Source: Mycobacterium sp. 141
GTDB taxonomy: Bacteria; Actinomycetota; Actinomycetes; Mycobacteriales; Mycobacteriaceae
Assembly (NCBI RefSeq): GCF_000382405.1
Contig: NZ_KB908258.1
Coordinates: 310,001-374,000, forward strand
Direction of reading: 5' to 3'
DNA length: 64,000 nucleotides
Positions 20,407-29,150 of the stretch are shown here, piece by piece. Within the stretch, counting starts at the first letter, position 1; every line of letters starts with the position of its first letter. The notes under the pieces are model-generated. The model was not told the origin of the DNA. It saw only the letters and a list, made by a program, of their open reading frames with translations, and made no database searches. The translations under genes and the position numbers were made by a program.

Positions 20407-22314
20407 TCACGCCTTGGCGCCCTGCTTGGCCCGCGCCTTGGCCCTGGCCCGCAGGCTGGCGGTGAGCTCGACCTTGCGCACCCGCACGATCTCGGGCGTC
20501 ACCTCGACACACTCGTCGGCCGCGCAGAACTCCATCGCCTGCTCGAGGTCCAGCACCAGCGGCCGGGCCAGGGTCTCCATCACATCGGCGGTGGACGACC
20601 GCATGTTGGTCAGCTTCTTCTCACGGGTGATGTTGATATCGAGATCCTCGGCACGCGGATTGATCCCGACCACCTGGCCCTCGTAGGTGTCCTCACCCGG
20701 TTCGACGAAGAACTGTCCACGGTCGGACAGCTGGATCATCGCGAACGGCGTGATCGAGCCGCTGCGGTCGCTGACCAGCGAGCCGGTGTGCCGGGCCCGG
20801 ATCTCGCCGGCCCACGGCCGGTAGCCGTCGAACACGGCGTTGGCGATGCCGGTGCCGCGGGTCTCGGTGAGGAAGTCGGTCCGGAAGCCGATCAGCCCAC
20901 GGCTGGGGACGATGAAGTCCATCCGAACCCATCCCGCGGCGTGGTTGGTCATCTCCTCCATGCGGCCCTTGCGGGCGGCCATCAGCTGGGTGATGGCGCC
21001 GACGAACTCTTCCGGACAGTCGATGGTCAACGCCTCGTACGGTTCGTGCAGCTTGCCGTCGACGTTCTTGGTCACCACCTGAGGCTTGCCGACGGTCAGC
21101 TCGAACCCTTCGCGGCGCATCTGCTCGACGAGGATGGCCAGCGCCAGCTCACCGCGGCCCTGCACCTCCCAGGCGTCGGGCCGGCCGATGTCGACGACCC
21201 GGATCGACACGTTGCCGACCAGTTCCTGGTCGAGCCGGCTCTTCACCATGCGGGCGGTCAACTTGTGCCCGGACACCCTGCCGGCCAGCGGCGACGTGTT
21301 GGTGCCGATGGTCACCGAGATCGCCGGCTCGTCGACCGTGATCCGGGGCAGCGCGTGCGCGTGGTCGGGGTCGGCGAGGGTGTCGCCGATCATGATCTCG
21401 GGGATGCCCGCGACTGCGACGATGTCGCCGGCCACGGCCTCCTCGGTCGGGGTGCGGTCCACACCCTCGGTGGCCAACAGTTCGGTGATCTTGGCGCTGG
21501 TGATCACCGGCGATCCGTCGACCTCACGCATCCAGGCCACCTGCTGGCCCTTCTTGAGGCGCCCGTTGTAGATGCGGATCAGCGCGAGCCGGCCCAGGAA
21601 CGCCGACGCGTCGAGGTTGGTCACCAGCGCCTGCAGCGGCGCCTCCGGATCGCCCGACGGCGCCGGGATGTGCTCCATCAGCACGTCGAACAGCGGGTCG
21701 AGGTTCTCGCCGTCGGGGTTCTCACCGTCGGCGGGCTGCGTCGTCGAGGCGATGCCGGCCCGCCCCGACGCGTACAGCGTGGGCAGGTCCAGGGCCTTCT
21801 CGGCGGATGCCTGGGCTTCCTCGTCGAGGTCTGAGGCGACGTCGAGCAGCAGGTCGTGGCTCTCCTCGACGACGGCGGAGATCCGGGCGTCGGGACGGTC
21901 GGTCTTGTTGACCACCAGGATCACCGGAAGGTGCGCGGCCAGCGCCTTACGCAACACGAAGCGGGTCTGCGGCAACGGCCCCTCCGAGGCGTCGACCAGC
22001 AGCACCACGCCGTCGACCATGGACAGGCCACGCTCCACCTCGCCACCGAAGTCGGCGTGCCCCGGGGTATCGATGACGTTGATCACCGTCATGGTGCCGT
22101 CGGGGTGGTGCCGGTGCACCGCGGTGTTCTTGGCCAGGATGGTGATGCCTTTTTCTTTTTCCAGGTCACCGGAGTCCATCAGGCGTTCAACGGCGTCGTC
22201 GCCGCGGTGCGTCAAGGCACCCGACTGCCGCAGCATCGCGTCGACTAGGGTCGTCTTACCGTGGTCGACGTGGGCGACGATGGCGACGTTTCTGAAACTG
22301 GGCCGTGAATCCAC
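20407..22314 (-). CDS. typA: Ribosome-associated GTPase TypA/BipA
   Basis: The 635-residue translational GTPase of the EF-G family has P-loop [15 protein letters not shown] near residue 14, switch [17 protein letters not shown], and NKTD near 130. EF-G domains II, III and V and the BipA-specific C-terminal domain ([19 protein letters not shown]) follow. It affects 50S assembly and stress adaptation in other bacteria. The short charged tail ([14 protein letters not shown]) is typical of actinobacterial copies. It corresponds to Rv1165 and is divergent from the small basic protein at 22398. Confidence 0.96.
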   Translation of the reverse strand: MDSRPSFRNVAIVAHVDHGKTTLVDAMLRQSGALTHRGDDAVERLMDSGDLEKEKGITILAKNTAVHRHHPDGTMTVINVIDTPGHADFGGEVERGLSMVDGVVLLVDASEGPLPQTRFVLRKALAAHLPVILVVNKTDRPDARISAVVEESHDLLLDVASDLDEEAQASAEKALDLPTLYASGRAGIASTTQPADGENPDGENLDPLFDVLMEHIPAPSGDPEAPLQALVTNLDASAFLGRLALIRIYNGRLKKGQQVAWMREVDGSPVITSAKITELLATEGVDRTPTEEAVAGDIVAVAGIPEIMIGDTLADPDHAHALPRITVDEPAISVTIGTNTSPLAGRVSGHKLTARMVKSRLDQELVGNVSIRVVDIGRPDAWEVQGRGELALAILVEQMRREGFELTVGKPQVVTKNVDGKLHEPYEALTIDCPEEFVGAITQLMAARKGRMEEMTNHAAGWVRMDFIVPSRGLIGFRTDFLTETRGTGIANAVFDGYRPWAGEIRARHTGSLVSDRSGSITPFAMIQLSDRGQFFVEPGEDTYEGQVVGINPRAEDLDINITREKKLTNMRSSTADVMETLARPLVLDLEQAMEFCAADECVEVTPEIVRVRKVELTASLRARAKARAKQGAKA

Positions 22315-22397
22315 GCTGCAGATTCTCGCAGTTCGGCTGGTCGATCACGAAAACGAGAGAGCCCCGTCACGTTCTGCGCACGCGAGGAGCGATCAGT

Positions 22398-22565
22398 CTG
22401 AAGTCCACCAAGATCGCCGCCCTGAAGCCCAAGAAGAAGTGCTGTCGCAGTAAGCCCCGCTGCAAACGCTGCCCTCTGGTACTGCACAAGGTCCGCAAGG
22501 CCGAGCACAATGGATTACGCGGTAAAGAACTGGACAAGGTGTTCCGAAGTGCCAGAAAGTCGTAA
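22398..22565 (+). CDS. Small basic Cys-rich protein, probable CTG start
   Basis: The predicted 55-residue product starts [16 protein letters not shown] and carries Cys-Cys, Cys and Cys in [15 protein letters not shown], followed by a Lys/Arg-rich helix ([10 protein letters not shown]). The four cysteines suggest one zinc site and the charge suggests RNA or ribosome binding. AGGAG at 22385-22389 lies 8 bp before CTG 22398, with no ATG, GTG or TTG near; the only in-frame ATG (22305) overlaps typA and gives an unlike N-terminus. Small proteins of this type recur in mycobacteria. The function is unknown. Confidence 0.7.
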   Translation: MKSTKIAALKPKKKCCRSKPRCKRCPLVLHKVRKAEHNGLRGKELDKVFRSARKS

Positions 22566-22624
22566 TGATCGCGCGCTACCTTTGAAGTTTGGGTTGGCAC
22601 TGGCGTGATCGGAGGTAACCCGTC

Positions 22625-22888
22625 ATGACGGTCTACGAAGTGCTCACCATGGCGCTGATCATGGTGTTGGCGGCAGGGACGACAGTCGCGATCTACCTGG
22701 GACTGGCGAACTGGGTAGGCACGTGCTACGTCGTCCGCTGCAGTGAATGCCACCATCTGACCTTGGCGTCGGTGAATCAGCCGCAGGCTTCCTGCGCGCA
22801 CTGCCGGCACCCCATGATCCTGCATCCGCTGTACACCACCCAGCACCCCGGAATGGTGCGGGTGGTCGGCGACCGCCTGCGGTATTAG
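22625..22888 (+). CDS. Small membrane-anchored zinc-ribbon protein
   Basis: The 87-residue protein starts at ATG 22625 with GGAGGT 8 bp upstream. One N-terminal helix (about residues 7-30) precedes a ribbon with CSECHHL and CAHCRHP, spaced as two CXXC knuckles. A histidine-rich end follows (ILHPLYTTQHPGM). It is probably a membrane-bound metal-binding protein. It is in the interval that holds narGHJI in M. tuberculosis. No functional assignment is possible. Confidence 0.7.
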   Translation: MTVYEVLTMALIMVLAAGTTVAIYLGLANWVGTCYVVRCSECHHLTLASVNQPQASCAHCRHPMILHPLYTTQHPGMVRVVGDRLRY

Positions 22889-22895
22889 GCCTGCG

Positions 22896-23348
22896 CTATT
22901 GAGTTTCGAGCCCGGCGGCCGCACCCCGGTAGTGCGGTACTCCGCGACTGCGGAATTGCCGCCCTGTCACCTTCTCGGCGGTGATTCGGACGAAGTGTTC
23001 GCGCCGGCCCTCTACCCATGGCTGCACGAACGTGCCGGCAACCTCGACGAGTTCATCCACGTCGGTGATCGGCTTCGCATGCCCGACGACCGTCACGCTC
23101 CAGCCGGTGTGTAGATCTGCGTCCAGCTCGTCGACCTCGAATGCGACCACCTGATTGTGCATGGCCGCGGTCAGCTTCGGCCCGCCCGCGACTCGGAACA
23201 CCACGTCGTCCCGCCACATCCGATAGTTGACCGGTTGCACCGCGGGCACGGCGTCCTCGGTGAACACCAACCGCCCGACGCGTGGCCCCTGCAACAGATC
23301 GAGACACTGCCTGCGGGTCAGGACGTCGAGTTCGGATCCCTTGGTCAT
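22896..23348 (-). CDS. Pyridoxamine 5'-phosphate oxidase-like flavin-binding protein
   Basis: The 150-residue protein from ATG 23348 has AGGGAGG at a good distance upstream. The split beta-barrel flavin-binding fold is suggested by GRLVFTEDAVPAVQPVNY, DDVVFRVAGGPKLTAA and AFEVDELDADLHTGWSVTV. It resembles Rv3129, a DosR-regulon protein that neighbours tgs1 in M. tuberculosis, and here too a tgs-like remnant lies directly upstream. The ligand is unknown; FMN or F420 is plausible. A GGGACT half-site at 23378-23383 is too close to the start to be a confident DosR box. Confidence 0.82.
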   Translation of the reverse strand: MTKGSELDVLTRRQCLDLLQGPRVGRLVFTEDAVPAVQPVNYRMWRDDVVFRVAGGPKLTAAMHNQVVAFEVDELDADLHTGWSVTVVGHAKPITDVDELVEVAGTFVQPWVEGRREHFVRITAEKVTGRQFRSRGVPHYRGAAAGLETQ

Positions 23349-23417
23349 ACTGATCAACCTCCCTGTACGAGTTGGAGAGTCCCAACCGGAGTGGAACGCC
23401 AATGCCCGACGCTGATG

Positions 23418-23757
23418 GCGGTCACAGTCCAACCGCCGCTCCATCACGTCGCCGACCAGACGGTACAGCGCCCGCGTCATCGCCCGGACGCGGCAGCGCG
23501 GTGCTGTGGAGATGGTGCGCCGCGTCGAAGTTGTTGTCCTGCACCCAATACGGGGCCGCGAGATCGAGCGGATGGGTGTGCAGCACGTGCTGCAGTCGCG
23601 GCACCGAGCAAGCACGTTCGGCCAGGGTAGCCATTACCGTGTCGACATCGGGCATCGGTCCGTCGAGAACAGCGACAGCGCCGATCGCCAAGCTCACGTG
23701 CCGATCGGAATCCTCGGCTTCGAGGAACCCCGCGTCCAGAGCGGTCAACTGCTCCAT
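23418..23757 (-). pseudogene. Remnant of a Tgs1-type wax ester synthase/DGAT gene
   Basis: From ATG 23757 the frame gives MEQLTALDAGFLEAEDSDR and DRHVSLAIGAVAVLDGP, the N-terminus of triacylglycerol synthases. At about 23471-23473 an extra base shifts the frame; similarity resumes as ALYRLVGDVMERRLDCDR and then stops. The catalytic HHxxxDG region and the rest of the roughly 460-residue enzyme are missing. GGGACTTTC on the minus strand at about 23799-23807 could be a residual DosR half-site. Gene order with the downstream flavin protein mimics the Rv3129-Rv3130c pair. Confidence 0.75.
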
Positions 23758-24212
23758 GTCACCACTGTGCGCCGGTGGCCGGGCACGAAGACAGAGCCGA
23801 AAGTCCCTAGTTTGCTGAGTCACTCACCGCATTGTACGACCGGAACAGATAGCCGGTAAGCGCATCGAAAACATGCGTCAGATATATGACCTTGCCATTC
23901 GCGTGGTGGTCATGAACACCGGCCCGGCGCATCGCCGCCGGTAGATCAGCAGGACTCGGGGATGAGCGGTCCCGCGACGCGCCCGACGGTGGCGGCGAAC
24001 TCCAGTTACCATCGGAAGGCGTTCGGGGGCTTGACCTTTCGTCGTTACGACACCGGCGGCGCGGCGGGCGTGGGCATCTGCACACCGCGATTGTGAATAC
24101 CGTCGGCTGTTCTACAGGCAGTCGGAATAACTTGGTGCTCTTCGCATTTAGCCCGGGCGAGCAGCCGGTACATCTCACAGAATTGCATCCGGCAAATCCT
24201 GAACAGCCGTGC
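23758..24212. other. Gene-poor region between the tgs remnant and mutT2
   Basis: About 450 bp carries no convincing gene on either strand. A minus-strand open frame includes VIYLTHVFDALTGYLF near 23820-23900, which looks protein-like but has no recognised partner or start. M. tuberculosis has narGHJI here. I see no nar sequence, integrase or insertion sequence. Confidence 0.5.
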
Positions 24213-24605
24213 TCAGCCGGGGTGCATCGCCGCAGCCAGGTCGTCGATCCACGCCCGGTCCGCCGGAACCCAGTCCAGGAGGTGCAGGTCGTCGAGAGTT
24301 ACCCAGCGCAGAGCGCGATGGTCCTGCGGACGCGGACTCCCGTCGGTCAGCGCGACAAGGTAGGCGCGCAATGTCATGGTGGCATTGAGAACGACGTCAA
24401 CACCGATCCGCGCACCTACGCTCACCCCGACACCGAGCTCCTCCCGCAACTCCCGCGCCAGCGCGGCGGCGTCGCTCTCCCCCGGCCCGACCTTGCCGCC
24501 GGGCAGCTCCCACAGCCCGGCCAGCTCCGGCGGCCGCTCACGCTGGGCCACCAGCAGCGCGCCCGCAGAGATCAGCGCACCCGCAACGACGATCTGCTCA
24601 TCCAT
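24213..24605 (-). CDS. mutT2: Nudix hydrolase MutT2
   Basis: The 130-residue protein has a complete Nudix box at residues 37-59 ([14 protein letters not shown], then REL-REELGV), fitting G-x5-E-x7-REUXEEXGU. MutT2 of mycobacteria hydrolyses oxidised or modified pyrimidine nucleotides such as 5-methyl-dCTP and dCTP, and also 8-oxo-dGTP. It is divergent from the pterin dehydratase gene with 27 bp between them, matching Rv1160 next to Rv1159A. Substrate preference is by synteny. Confidence 0.9.
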   Translation of the reverse strand: MDEQIVVAGALISAGALLVAQRERPPELAGLWELPGGKVGPGESDAAALARELREELGVGVSVGARIGVDVVLNATMTLRAYLVALTDGSPRPQDHRALRWVTLDDLHLLDWVPADRAWIDDLAAAMHPG

Positions 24606-24632
24606 CGCGCCCGACGGTATACGGTCGAAGAC

Positions 24633-24917
24633 ATGGCTGTGTTGACGAATGATCAGGTTGACGCCGCACTAGTTGACCTGCCCGGCTGGGAACACGCGGC
24701 AGGTGCCCTGCGCCGAGCCGTCAAATTCCCGGCGTTTCTCGACGGAATCGATGCGGTGCGGCGTGTCGCGGAATTCGCTGAACAGAAGGATCATCATCCC
24801 GATATCGACATCCGTTGGCGGACAGTCACCTTCGCGCTGGTGACGCATTCCGCCGGCGGCATCACCGAGAAGGACGTCGATATGGCGCGCGAAATCGACC
24901 GGATCCTGGGCCAGTAG
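24633..24917 (+). CDS. Pterin-4a-carbinolamine dehydratase
   Basis: The 94-residue enzyme dehydrates 4a-hydroxytetrahydropterin during cofactor recycling. The family signature [13 protein letters not shown] contains the catalytic histidines; the [15 protein letters not shown] strand also fits. ATG 24633 was chosen because upstream in-frame sequence is unrelated. The last 56 bp overlap the convergent pimE 3' end. It corresponds to Rv1159A. No aromatic amino acid hydroxylase lies nearby, so its physiological partner is unclear. Confidence 0.92.
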   Translation: MAVLTNDQVDAALVDLPGWEHAAGALRRAVKFPAFLDGIDAVRRVAEFAEQKDHHPDIDIRWRTVTFALVTHSAGGITEKDVDMAREIDRILGQ

Positions 24918-26055
24918 TCGCGACCCAGCCCAGCGTCGCCAGCGTCGCCACGAGGTAGACCAGGTCTGCCCAGGCCAGGTACCACGGCCGGCTGATTTCC
25001 CAAATGGTCGGCTGCGCGAAGCTGAGCAGCCACGGCACTCCGATCAGTGTCAGGCCGAGCCAGCCCCACCCCAGGATCTGCGCCCCACGGCGGTCCCGCA
25101 GCGAACCGTGCAACAGCCAGATCATCAGCGGGATCAGCCACACCCAGTGGTGCGTCCAGGAGATCGGTGACAGCAGGAGCCCGAACAGGCTGACGATGAT
25201 GATCCCGCCGAGTTGGTCACCGTCACTGCCCCCGATGGCCCGCCACGCCAGCAGCGCGAGCAGCGCCGTCACCGCGATACCGACGAGCACCACCGGACCG
25301 TAGCCCGCGTCATGACCCAGGATGCGGGATATCCCGCCGCGCCAGGACTGGTTGAACACCGTGCCGATCGGCCCTATCCGGCGGGCATCGCCGAGCAGAT
25401 CGGTGAAGTAGTACCGAGCCTCATCGCCGACCACCAGCAGCGACAGCGCCACCGTGCCGAAGAAGACCACAGCCGAAAACGCCACGGTGGCCCAGCGCCT
25501 CGCGCCGAGGAAGTACAGCCCCGAGACGGCTGGGGTCAGCTTCACCCCGGCGGCCAAGCCAACCAGCAGACCCGACAGCAACCACCGCTTCGAATACACC
25601 GCGTAGATCACCGCGAGCGTGAGGATGACATTGACTTGCCCATAGTCGAACGTGCTGCGCAGGGGTTCGGTCCAGATGCCGACTGCCGTCCACAGCGGGG
25701 CCAGCCGCGGGTCCGTGTACCGGCCCAGCATTCGCTGGGTGACGCGGACAACGCCGTAGAGCGCGACAATCGTGGCGATCTGCCAGAAGAACGCGACCAC
25801 GCCGAACGGGAAAAACTGCAGCGGGTAGAACACCATCGCGGCGAACGGTGGATAGGTGAACGGCAACTGAAAATCGGGCGTCTTGTCCCCGTACGTGTAC
25901 TGGTAGAGGGTGCCCGGATGGTCCAGCGCCGCCGCACCGCCGAGATAGACGTGCAGGTCGACCATGTTTGTGCCGTTCGGCACCAGGTAGGAGAAGGCCA
26001 GGCGCGCCGCAACGCTCAGCGCCAGCAGTAACCACGCATAGCGATACAGCCGCAT
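24862..26055 (-). CDS. pimE: Alpha-1,2-mannosyltransferase PimE
   Basis: The 397-residue polytopic GT-C glycosyltransferase (GT87) transfers mannose from polyprenyl-phosphomannose to PIM4, giving PIM5 and higher polar PIMs. An N-terminal helix is followed by the periplasmic loop [11 protein letters not shown], whose Asp33 corresponds to the catalytic aspartate of the family. About nine more helices include [20 protein letters not shown] and [17 protein letters not shown]. It is Rv1159-like. LpqW, which regulates this branch, is encoded 4.5 kb away. Confidence 0.92.
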   Translation of the reverse strand: MRLYRYAWLLLALSVAARLAFSYLVPNGTNMVDLHVYLGGAAALDHPGTLYQYTYGDKTPDFQLPFTYPPFAAMVFYPLQFFPFGVVAFFWQIATIVALYGVVRVTQRMLGRYTDPRLAPLWTAVGIWTEPLRSTFDYGQVNVILTLAVIYAVYSKRWLLSGLLVGLAAGVKLTPAVSGLYFLGARRWATVAFSAVVFFGTVALSLLVVGDEARYYFTDLLGDARRIGPIGTVFNQSWRGGISRILGHDAGYGPVVLVGIAVTALLALLAWRAIGGSDGDQLGGIIIVSLFGLLLSPISWTHHWVWLIPLMIWLLHGSLRDRRGAQILGWGWLGLTLIGVPWLLSFAQPTIWEISRPWYLAWADLVYLVATLATLGWVATTGPGSGRFRAPYRRPSR

Positions 26056-26125
26056 GGTCGATGCGGTCGGAACGGTTCTGGCGGGCGTCGTGTCTACCGA
26101 CCCGACTCTAGCGTTCGCCCGACCC

Positions 26126-26173
26126 CGTCACGCTGGAGTGGCGCTCGACACCGACCGCCACTCCAGCGTGACG
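26126..26173. repeat. Intergenic palindrome, family A copy 2
   Basis: Perfect 18-bp arms, CGTCACGCTGGAGTGGCG (26126-26143) and its complement (26156-26173), are separated by 12 bp. It lies between the divergent pimE and Ala/Pro-rich genes, so it is not a terminator of either. The arm shares GTCACGCTGG-GTG with copy 1. Confidence 0.9.
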
Positions 26174-26333
26174 CTCGTGGCGGTGTTTGCCGATGCAGTC
26201 CCGCCGACGGCTCTGGTAACCGATACCCGTCACTGCCGTAACGGTTGAATAACCGCCACACGTGTCACTTGAGTAACACCAGTAACTCCGTAGTTTCAGG
26301 CACAGCCGTGCAGTCAACCGATTTGGGAGAACC

Positions 26334-26981
26334 ATGAAGCTCACCTGGAAAGCAGTTTCCACCAGCATGATCGCCGCGGCAGGCGCGGTCCCGGTCGCGT
26401 TGGCGCTCAGCGCCACTGCGGCCGCTGATCCGGCCCCCGCGCCGGCACCCGCGATGCCGAACCTGCCGATCGTCAACGAGCTCGCGGCCGCACCGGCCAT
26501 CGCGCCGCAGCTATTGCAGGGAGTCACCTCGGCGCTGACGGGAGCCCCTGCCGCGCAGGCGCCGGCACCCGCGCCCGCGGCTACCGCATCGGTGACGCTG
26601 CCCCAGATGCCGGCAACCGCGGCCACAGCACCGGCCGCCACCTCACCACTGGCGTCGCCGCTCTCGCCGTCGCCTCTTACCGCGCCCGCCGCGACGACGG
26701 CCGCTCCGGCGGCGACACCCGCCAGCTCACTGATCCCGTCGGCCGACATCAACATCCCTCAGGTGCCGGGCATGCCGATCCCGCTGCCGCAGAAAGTGAG
26801 CATTCCGGGCGATCTGGCTGGGCTGATGTCCGTGGGCAACCCGCTGGCGAACCTGGCACCCGTCGCGACACAAGCAGCTGCCACCGCGGCACCCGCAGTG
26901 GCAGCTGCTCCAGCCGCCGCGGTCCCGGCGTCCACGTCTCCGCTGGCTCTGGCTCCGCTGTTGACCGCCGGCCTGCCCTGA
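26334..26981 (+). CDS. Exported Ala/Pro-rich protein (Rv1158c-like)
   Basis: The 215-residue protein starts with KLTWKAVSTSMIAAAGAVP and a signal peptide likely cleaved after ATAAADPA. The rest is rich in Ala, Pro and Thr, with short ordered pieces (PNLPIVNELAAAPAIAPQLL, INIPQVPGMPIPLPQKV). GGGAGA precedes the ATG. Such proteins are secreted or cell-wall associated in mycobacteria and are of unknown function. It lies 43 bp upstream of a second Ala/Pro-rich exported protein, as in Rv1158c-Rv1157c, so the two are probably one operon. Confidence 0.82.
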   Translation: MKLTWKAVSTSMIAAAGAVPVALALSATAAADPAPAPAPAMPNLPIVNELAAAPAIAPQLLQGVTSALTGAPAAQAPAPAPAATASVTLPQMPATAATAPAATSPLASPLSPSPLTAPAATTAAPAATPASSLIPSADINIPQVPGMPIPLPQKVSIPGDLAGLMSVGNPLANLAPVATQAAATAAPAVAAAPAAAVPASTSPLALAPLLTAGLP

Positions 26982-27024
26982 TCACCGACCCGGTCTGACC
27001 GTCCGAAACGTACTAGGGAGAGCC

Positions 27025-28101
27025 ATGTCACCGAAAACGTTGTTCGCCACCGCCGCTGGAATCGCAGCGTCGGCCGTCGTACTGCTCGGCAGCGGCGTGG
27101 CCCATGCCGATCCGGCGCCGCTGCCGATCGACGGTGCGCAGGCACCTGGTCTGTCGGCGGTGCAGAGCCTGAGCCCTGTCATCCAGCAGGCCGCGGCGGA
27201 CCCTGCGGGTGCCGCGCAATTGCTGATGGCAGCCGCGCAGGCCTTTGCAGCCAACAAGTCGGCGCCTGACGACTCCCGCAATGTCGCAACCGCGGTCAAC
27301 CATTTCGTCGCCGAGCCCGCTGCCGCGGTACCGGCACCGCAAGCGCACGTACCGGGCGCCGGTGCAGGCCCGGAGGCCCATCTGCCGACGGGCGTCGACC
27401 CCGCCAATGCGGTTGGGCCGGCCCAGTTGGCCGCACCCGAGGCTGCCCCAGCCCCGGCACCCGAAGCTGCCCCGGCTCCAGCACCCGAAGCTGCCCCGGC
27501 CCCGGCACCCGAGGCTGTTCCGGCTCCAGCACCCGAAGCTGCTCCGGCTCCAGCACCCGCTCCCGATGCAGCACCCGTTCCCGCTCCCGCTGCAGCACCC
27601 GCGCCTGAAGCGGCACCGGCTCCAGCACCCGACCCCGCACCGGGCCCGGCGGCGGATCCCGCAGCCGCAGCCGCACCGGGATTCGGGCCGGAGAGCCCGG
27701 TGACCCAGGACTTCATGTATCCGTCGATCAGCAACGGATGCCTGAAGGACGGCGGAAATGTTCTGGCGACGGCGATTTCAGTTGCCGGTCCCGCCAAGAT
27801 CCCGACACCGGGCCCCGGGCCGGGCCAGACCGCTTACGTGTTCACCGCGATCGGCACTCCGGGACCGGCGGATGAGCAGAAGCTGCCGCTGAACGTCACC
27901 TGGGTGAACCTGACCACCGGCAAGTCCGGCAGCGCGACGCTCAAGCCACGTTCGGACATCAACCCGCAAGGCCCGACGACGTTGACCGCCGTGGCCGACA
28001 CCGGTTCGGGCAGCATCATCTCGACGATCTTCGGCCAGGTCTCGACCACTGAGAAGCAATGCCAGTTCATGCCCACCATCGGTTCGACGGTGGTGCCCTG
28101 A
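27025..28101 (+). CDS. Exported Ala/Pro repeat protein (Rv1157c-like)
   Basis: The 358-residue secreted protein has a signal peptide (IAASAVVLLGSGVAHADP), a helical section of about 90 residues, and a repeat tract built from APAPEAAP units at roughly residues 135-215. A globular C-terminal domain of about 130 residues follows, containing two cysteines (SNGCLKDG, KQCQFMP) likely forming a disulfide. GGGAGAGCC precedes the ATG. The repeat tract resembles a cell-wall-spanning linker that would display the C-terminal domain. An intrinsic terminator follows at 28128-28170. Function is unknown. Confidence 0.85.
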   Translation: MSPKTLFATAAGIAASAVVLLGSGVAHADPAPLPIDGAQAPGLSAVQSLSPVIQQAAADPAGAAQLLMAAAQAFAANKSAPDDSRNVATAVNHFVAEPAAAVPAPQAHVPGAGAGPEAHLPTGVDPANAVGPAQLAAPEAAPAPAPEAAPAPAPEAAPAPAPEAVPAPAPEAAPAPAPAPDAAPVPAPAAAPAPEAAPAPAPDPAPGPAADPAAAAAPGFGPESPVTQDFMYPSISNGCLKDGGNVLATAISVAGPAKIPTPGPGPGQTAYVFTAIGTPGPADEQKLPLNVTWVNLTTGKSGSATLKPRSDINPQGPTTLTAVADTGSGSIISTIFGQVSTTEKQCQFMPTIGSTVVP

Positions 28102-28127
28102 CCACATCACAGAAAAATGGGGAACGG

Positions 28128-28170
28128 AATTCCCGGTCGCTGGCCATCGGCCGGCGGCCGGGAATTTTGT
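28128..28170 (+). terminator. Intrinsic terminator after the Ala/Pro protein gene
   Basis: AATTCCCGG (28128-28136) pairs with CCGGGAATT (28158-28166), with a further GGCC-ATC-GGCC stem inside and TTTTGTCTTG beginning in the right arm. It ends the operon of the two Ala/Pro-rich proteins. The convergent small gene ends 10 bp later, so it may serve both. Confidence 0.75.
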
Positions 28171-28179
28171 CTTGACCCG

Positions 28180-28329
28180 TCAGTAGGCCATGAAGAGGAT
28201 CATGTCCCGGTCGTACTCACGTCCGGCGTGCGCCTCGGCCAGATGCGCCTGCACCTTCTCGACCAGATCGTCCTCGTCGGTTCCGGTGATCGCTTCACCG
28301 CACGGGCAATTGAGATGTGTCTTCGCCAT
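28180..28329 (-). CDS. DUF1059-type small protein
   Basis: The 49-residue protein MAKTHLNCPCGEAITGTDED then continues to ILFMAY. The CPCGE knuckle, the helix DDLVEKVQAHLAEAHA and a terminal hydrophobic patch are typical of DUF1059-like proteins, which are widespread in actinobacteria and uncharacterised. ATG 28329 is preferred to an upstream ATG that adds 12 unlike residues. Two Cys and two His could hold a metal. Confidence 0.75.
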   Translation of the reverse strand: MAKTHLNCPCGEAITGTDEDDLVEKVQAHLAEAHAGREYDRDMILFMAY

Positions 28330-28363
28330 ATCTTCACGATTGCATATGTGAGATAGATGGAGC

Positions 28364-28423
28364 ATGGAGATCTACGACGTCATGCGCACCACCGGTGCCA
28401 CCCGTCAGTTCACCGCAGCATAG
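28364..28423 (+). pseudogene. 5' stub of a nitroreductase gene
   Basis: ATG GAG at 28364 encodes MEIYDVMRTTGATRQFTAA and stops at TAG. MEIYDVMRTTGATRQFT is the characteristic N-terminus of mycobacterial nitroreductases; the expected continuation with the FMN-binding fold is missing. The next 70 bp contain an inverted repeat instead. It is divergent from the DUF1059-type gene, so the promoter may remain active. Confidence 0.6.
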
Positions 28424-28444
28424 ACGCCGCGCGGGGCGTCGAGA

Positions 28445-28492
28445 CTGCGTGCAGATCGAATGTTCAGCCCTCGAAGGAAGGACTGCACGCAG
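28445..28492. repeat. Inverted repeat at the 3' end of the Rv1156-like gene
   Basis: CTGCGTGCAG (28445-28454) and CTGCACGCAG (28483-28492) are perfect 10-bp arms 28 bp apart. The repeat ends 2 bp before the stop codon of the convergent minus-strand gene. It could terminate that gene or mark the breakpoint that truncated the nitroreductase stub. Confidence 0.6.
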
Positions 28493-28494
28493 AA

Positions 28495-29070
28495 TCAGGC
28501 CTTGGCTGCCTTCGCTGCTGCCTTCATCTGCTTCTTGTACGTGCGCACCTTCTGCAGCGACCCCACATCGACCACGTCGGCTACCGACATGTGAGTGCCG
28601 GCCTCTCCGTAATCGCCTGCCGCAGCCCGCCAGCCGATCGGCGTCACGCCGTACTGCTTACCCAGCAGCGCCAAGAAGATCCGCGCCTTCTGGTCACCGA
28701 AACCGGGCAGAAGCTTGAGACGGCGCAGCACCTCTTTGCCGTCCGGATCGCCTGCGGTCCACAGCATGGTCGCGTCGCCGTCGTACTCGTCGACGATGGC
28801 CTGGGCCAGCGCCTGCACCCGTTTGGCCATCGACCCCGGAAACCGATGGATCGCAGGGGTTTCCGAGCACAGCGCGACAAACGCCTCCGGGTCGTACTCG
28901 GCGATCTGGACGGCGTCGACGCCGCCGATGCGGTCGGCGATCTTCTTGGGCCCGGCGAATGCCGTTTCCATCGGGATCTGCTGATCAAGAAGCATCGCCA
29001 CTAAGAGGGCGAACGGGCTCGATTCGAGTAGCAGATTCGCATCCGCGTCTTCCGTAAGCCAAAGCACCAC
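28495..29070 (-). CDS. HhH-GPD superfamily protein (Rv1156-like)
   Basis: The 191-residue protein resembles the helix-hairpin-helix/GPD base-excision glycosylase fold: PFALLVAMLLDQQIPMETAF, AGPKKIADRIGG, and LKLLPGFGDQKARIFLALLG as the hairpin motif. The Lys/Ala-rich tail is typical of mycobacterial copies. The canonical catalytic Asp/Lys pair is not obvious, so glycosylase activity is uncertain. Its first about 33 residues differ from the fossil N-terminus of a second copy at 31056-31151, which suggests that the 5' end was replaced when the TIR/HEPN block arrived. Confidence 0.82.
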   Translation of the reverse strand: MVLWLTEDADANLLLESSPFALLVAMLLDQQIPMETAFAGPKKIADRIGGVDAVQIAEYDPEAFVALCSETPAIHRFPGSMAKRVQALAQAIVDEYDGDATMLWTAGDPDGKEVLRRLKLLPGFGDQKARIFLALLGKQYGVTPIGWRAAAGDYGEAGTHMSVADVVDVGSLQKVRTYKKQMKAAAKAAKA

Positions 29071-29150
29071 AGTCTATCTCCGATCGGTATTGCGAAGAGA
29101 AAGGTTGATCAGGGTTAATCCGCCCGAAAGCTCGCGGTCTCGGAGATCCG

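Noticed and set aside
23368..23387. DosR box upstream of the flavin-binding protein gene (GTTGGGACTCTCCAAC)
   Set aside because: It is palindromic and contains GGGACT, but it lies only about 30 bp before the start codon and its second half does not fit the DosR consensus.
23807..24178. 123-codon minus-strand frame before the tgs remnant
   Set aside because: The first half is Ser/Pro/Arg-rich noise. Only the last 40 codons look protein-like, and no homologue or start could be supported.
27445..27670. Periodic GC-rich repeats as a minisatellite
   Set aside because: They are the in-frame codons of the APAPEAAP tract of the Ala/Pro protein and need no other explanation.
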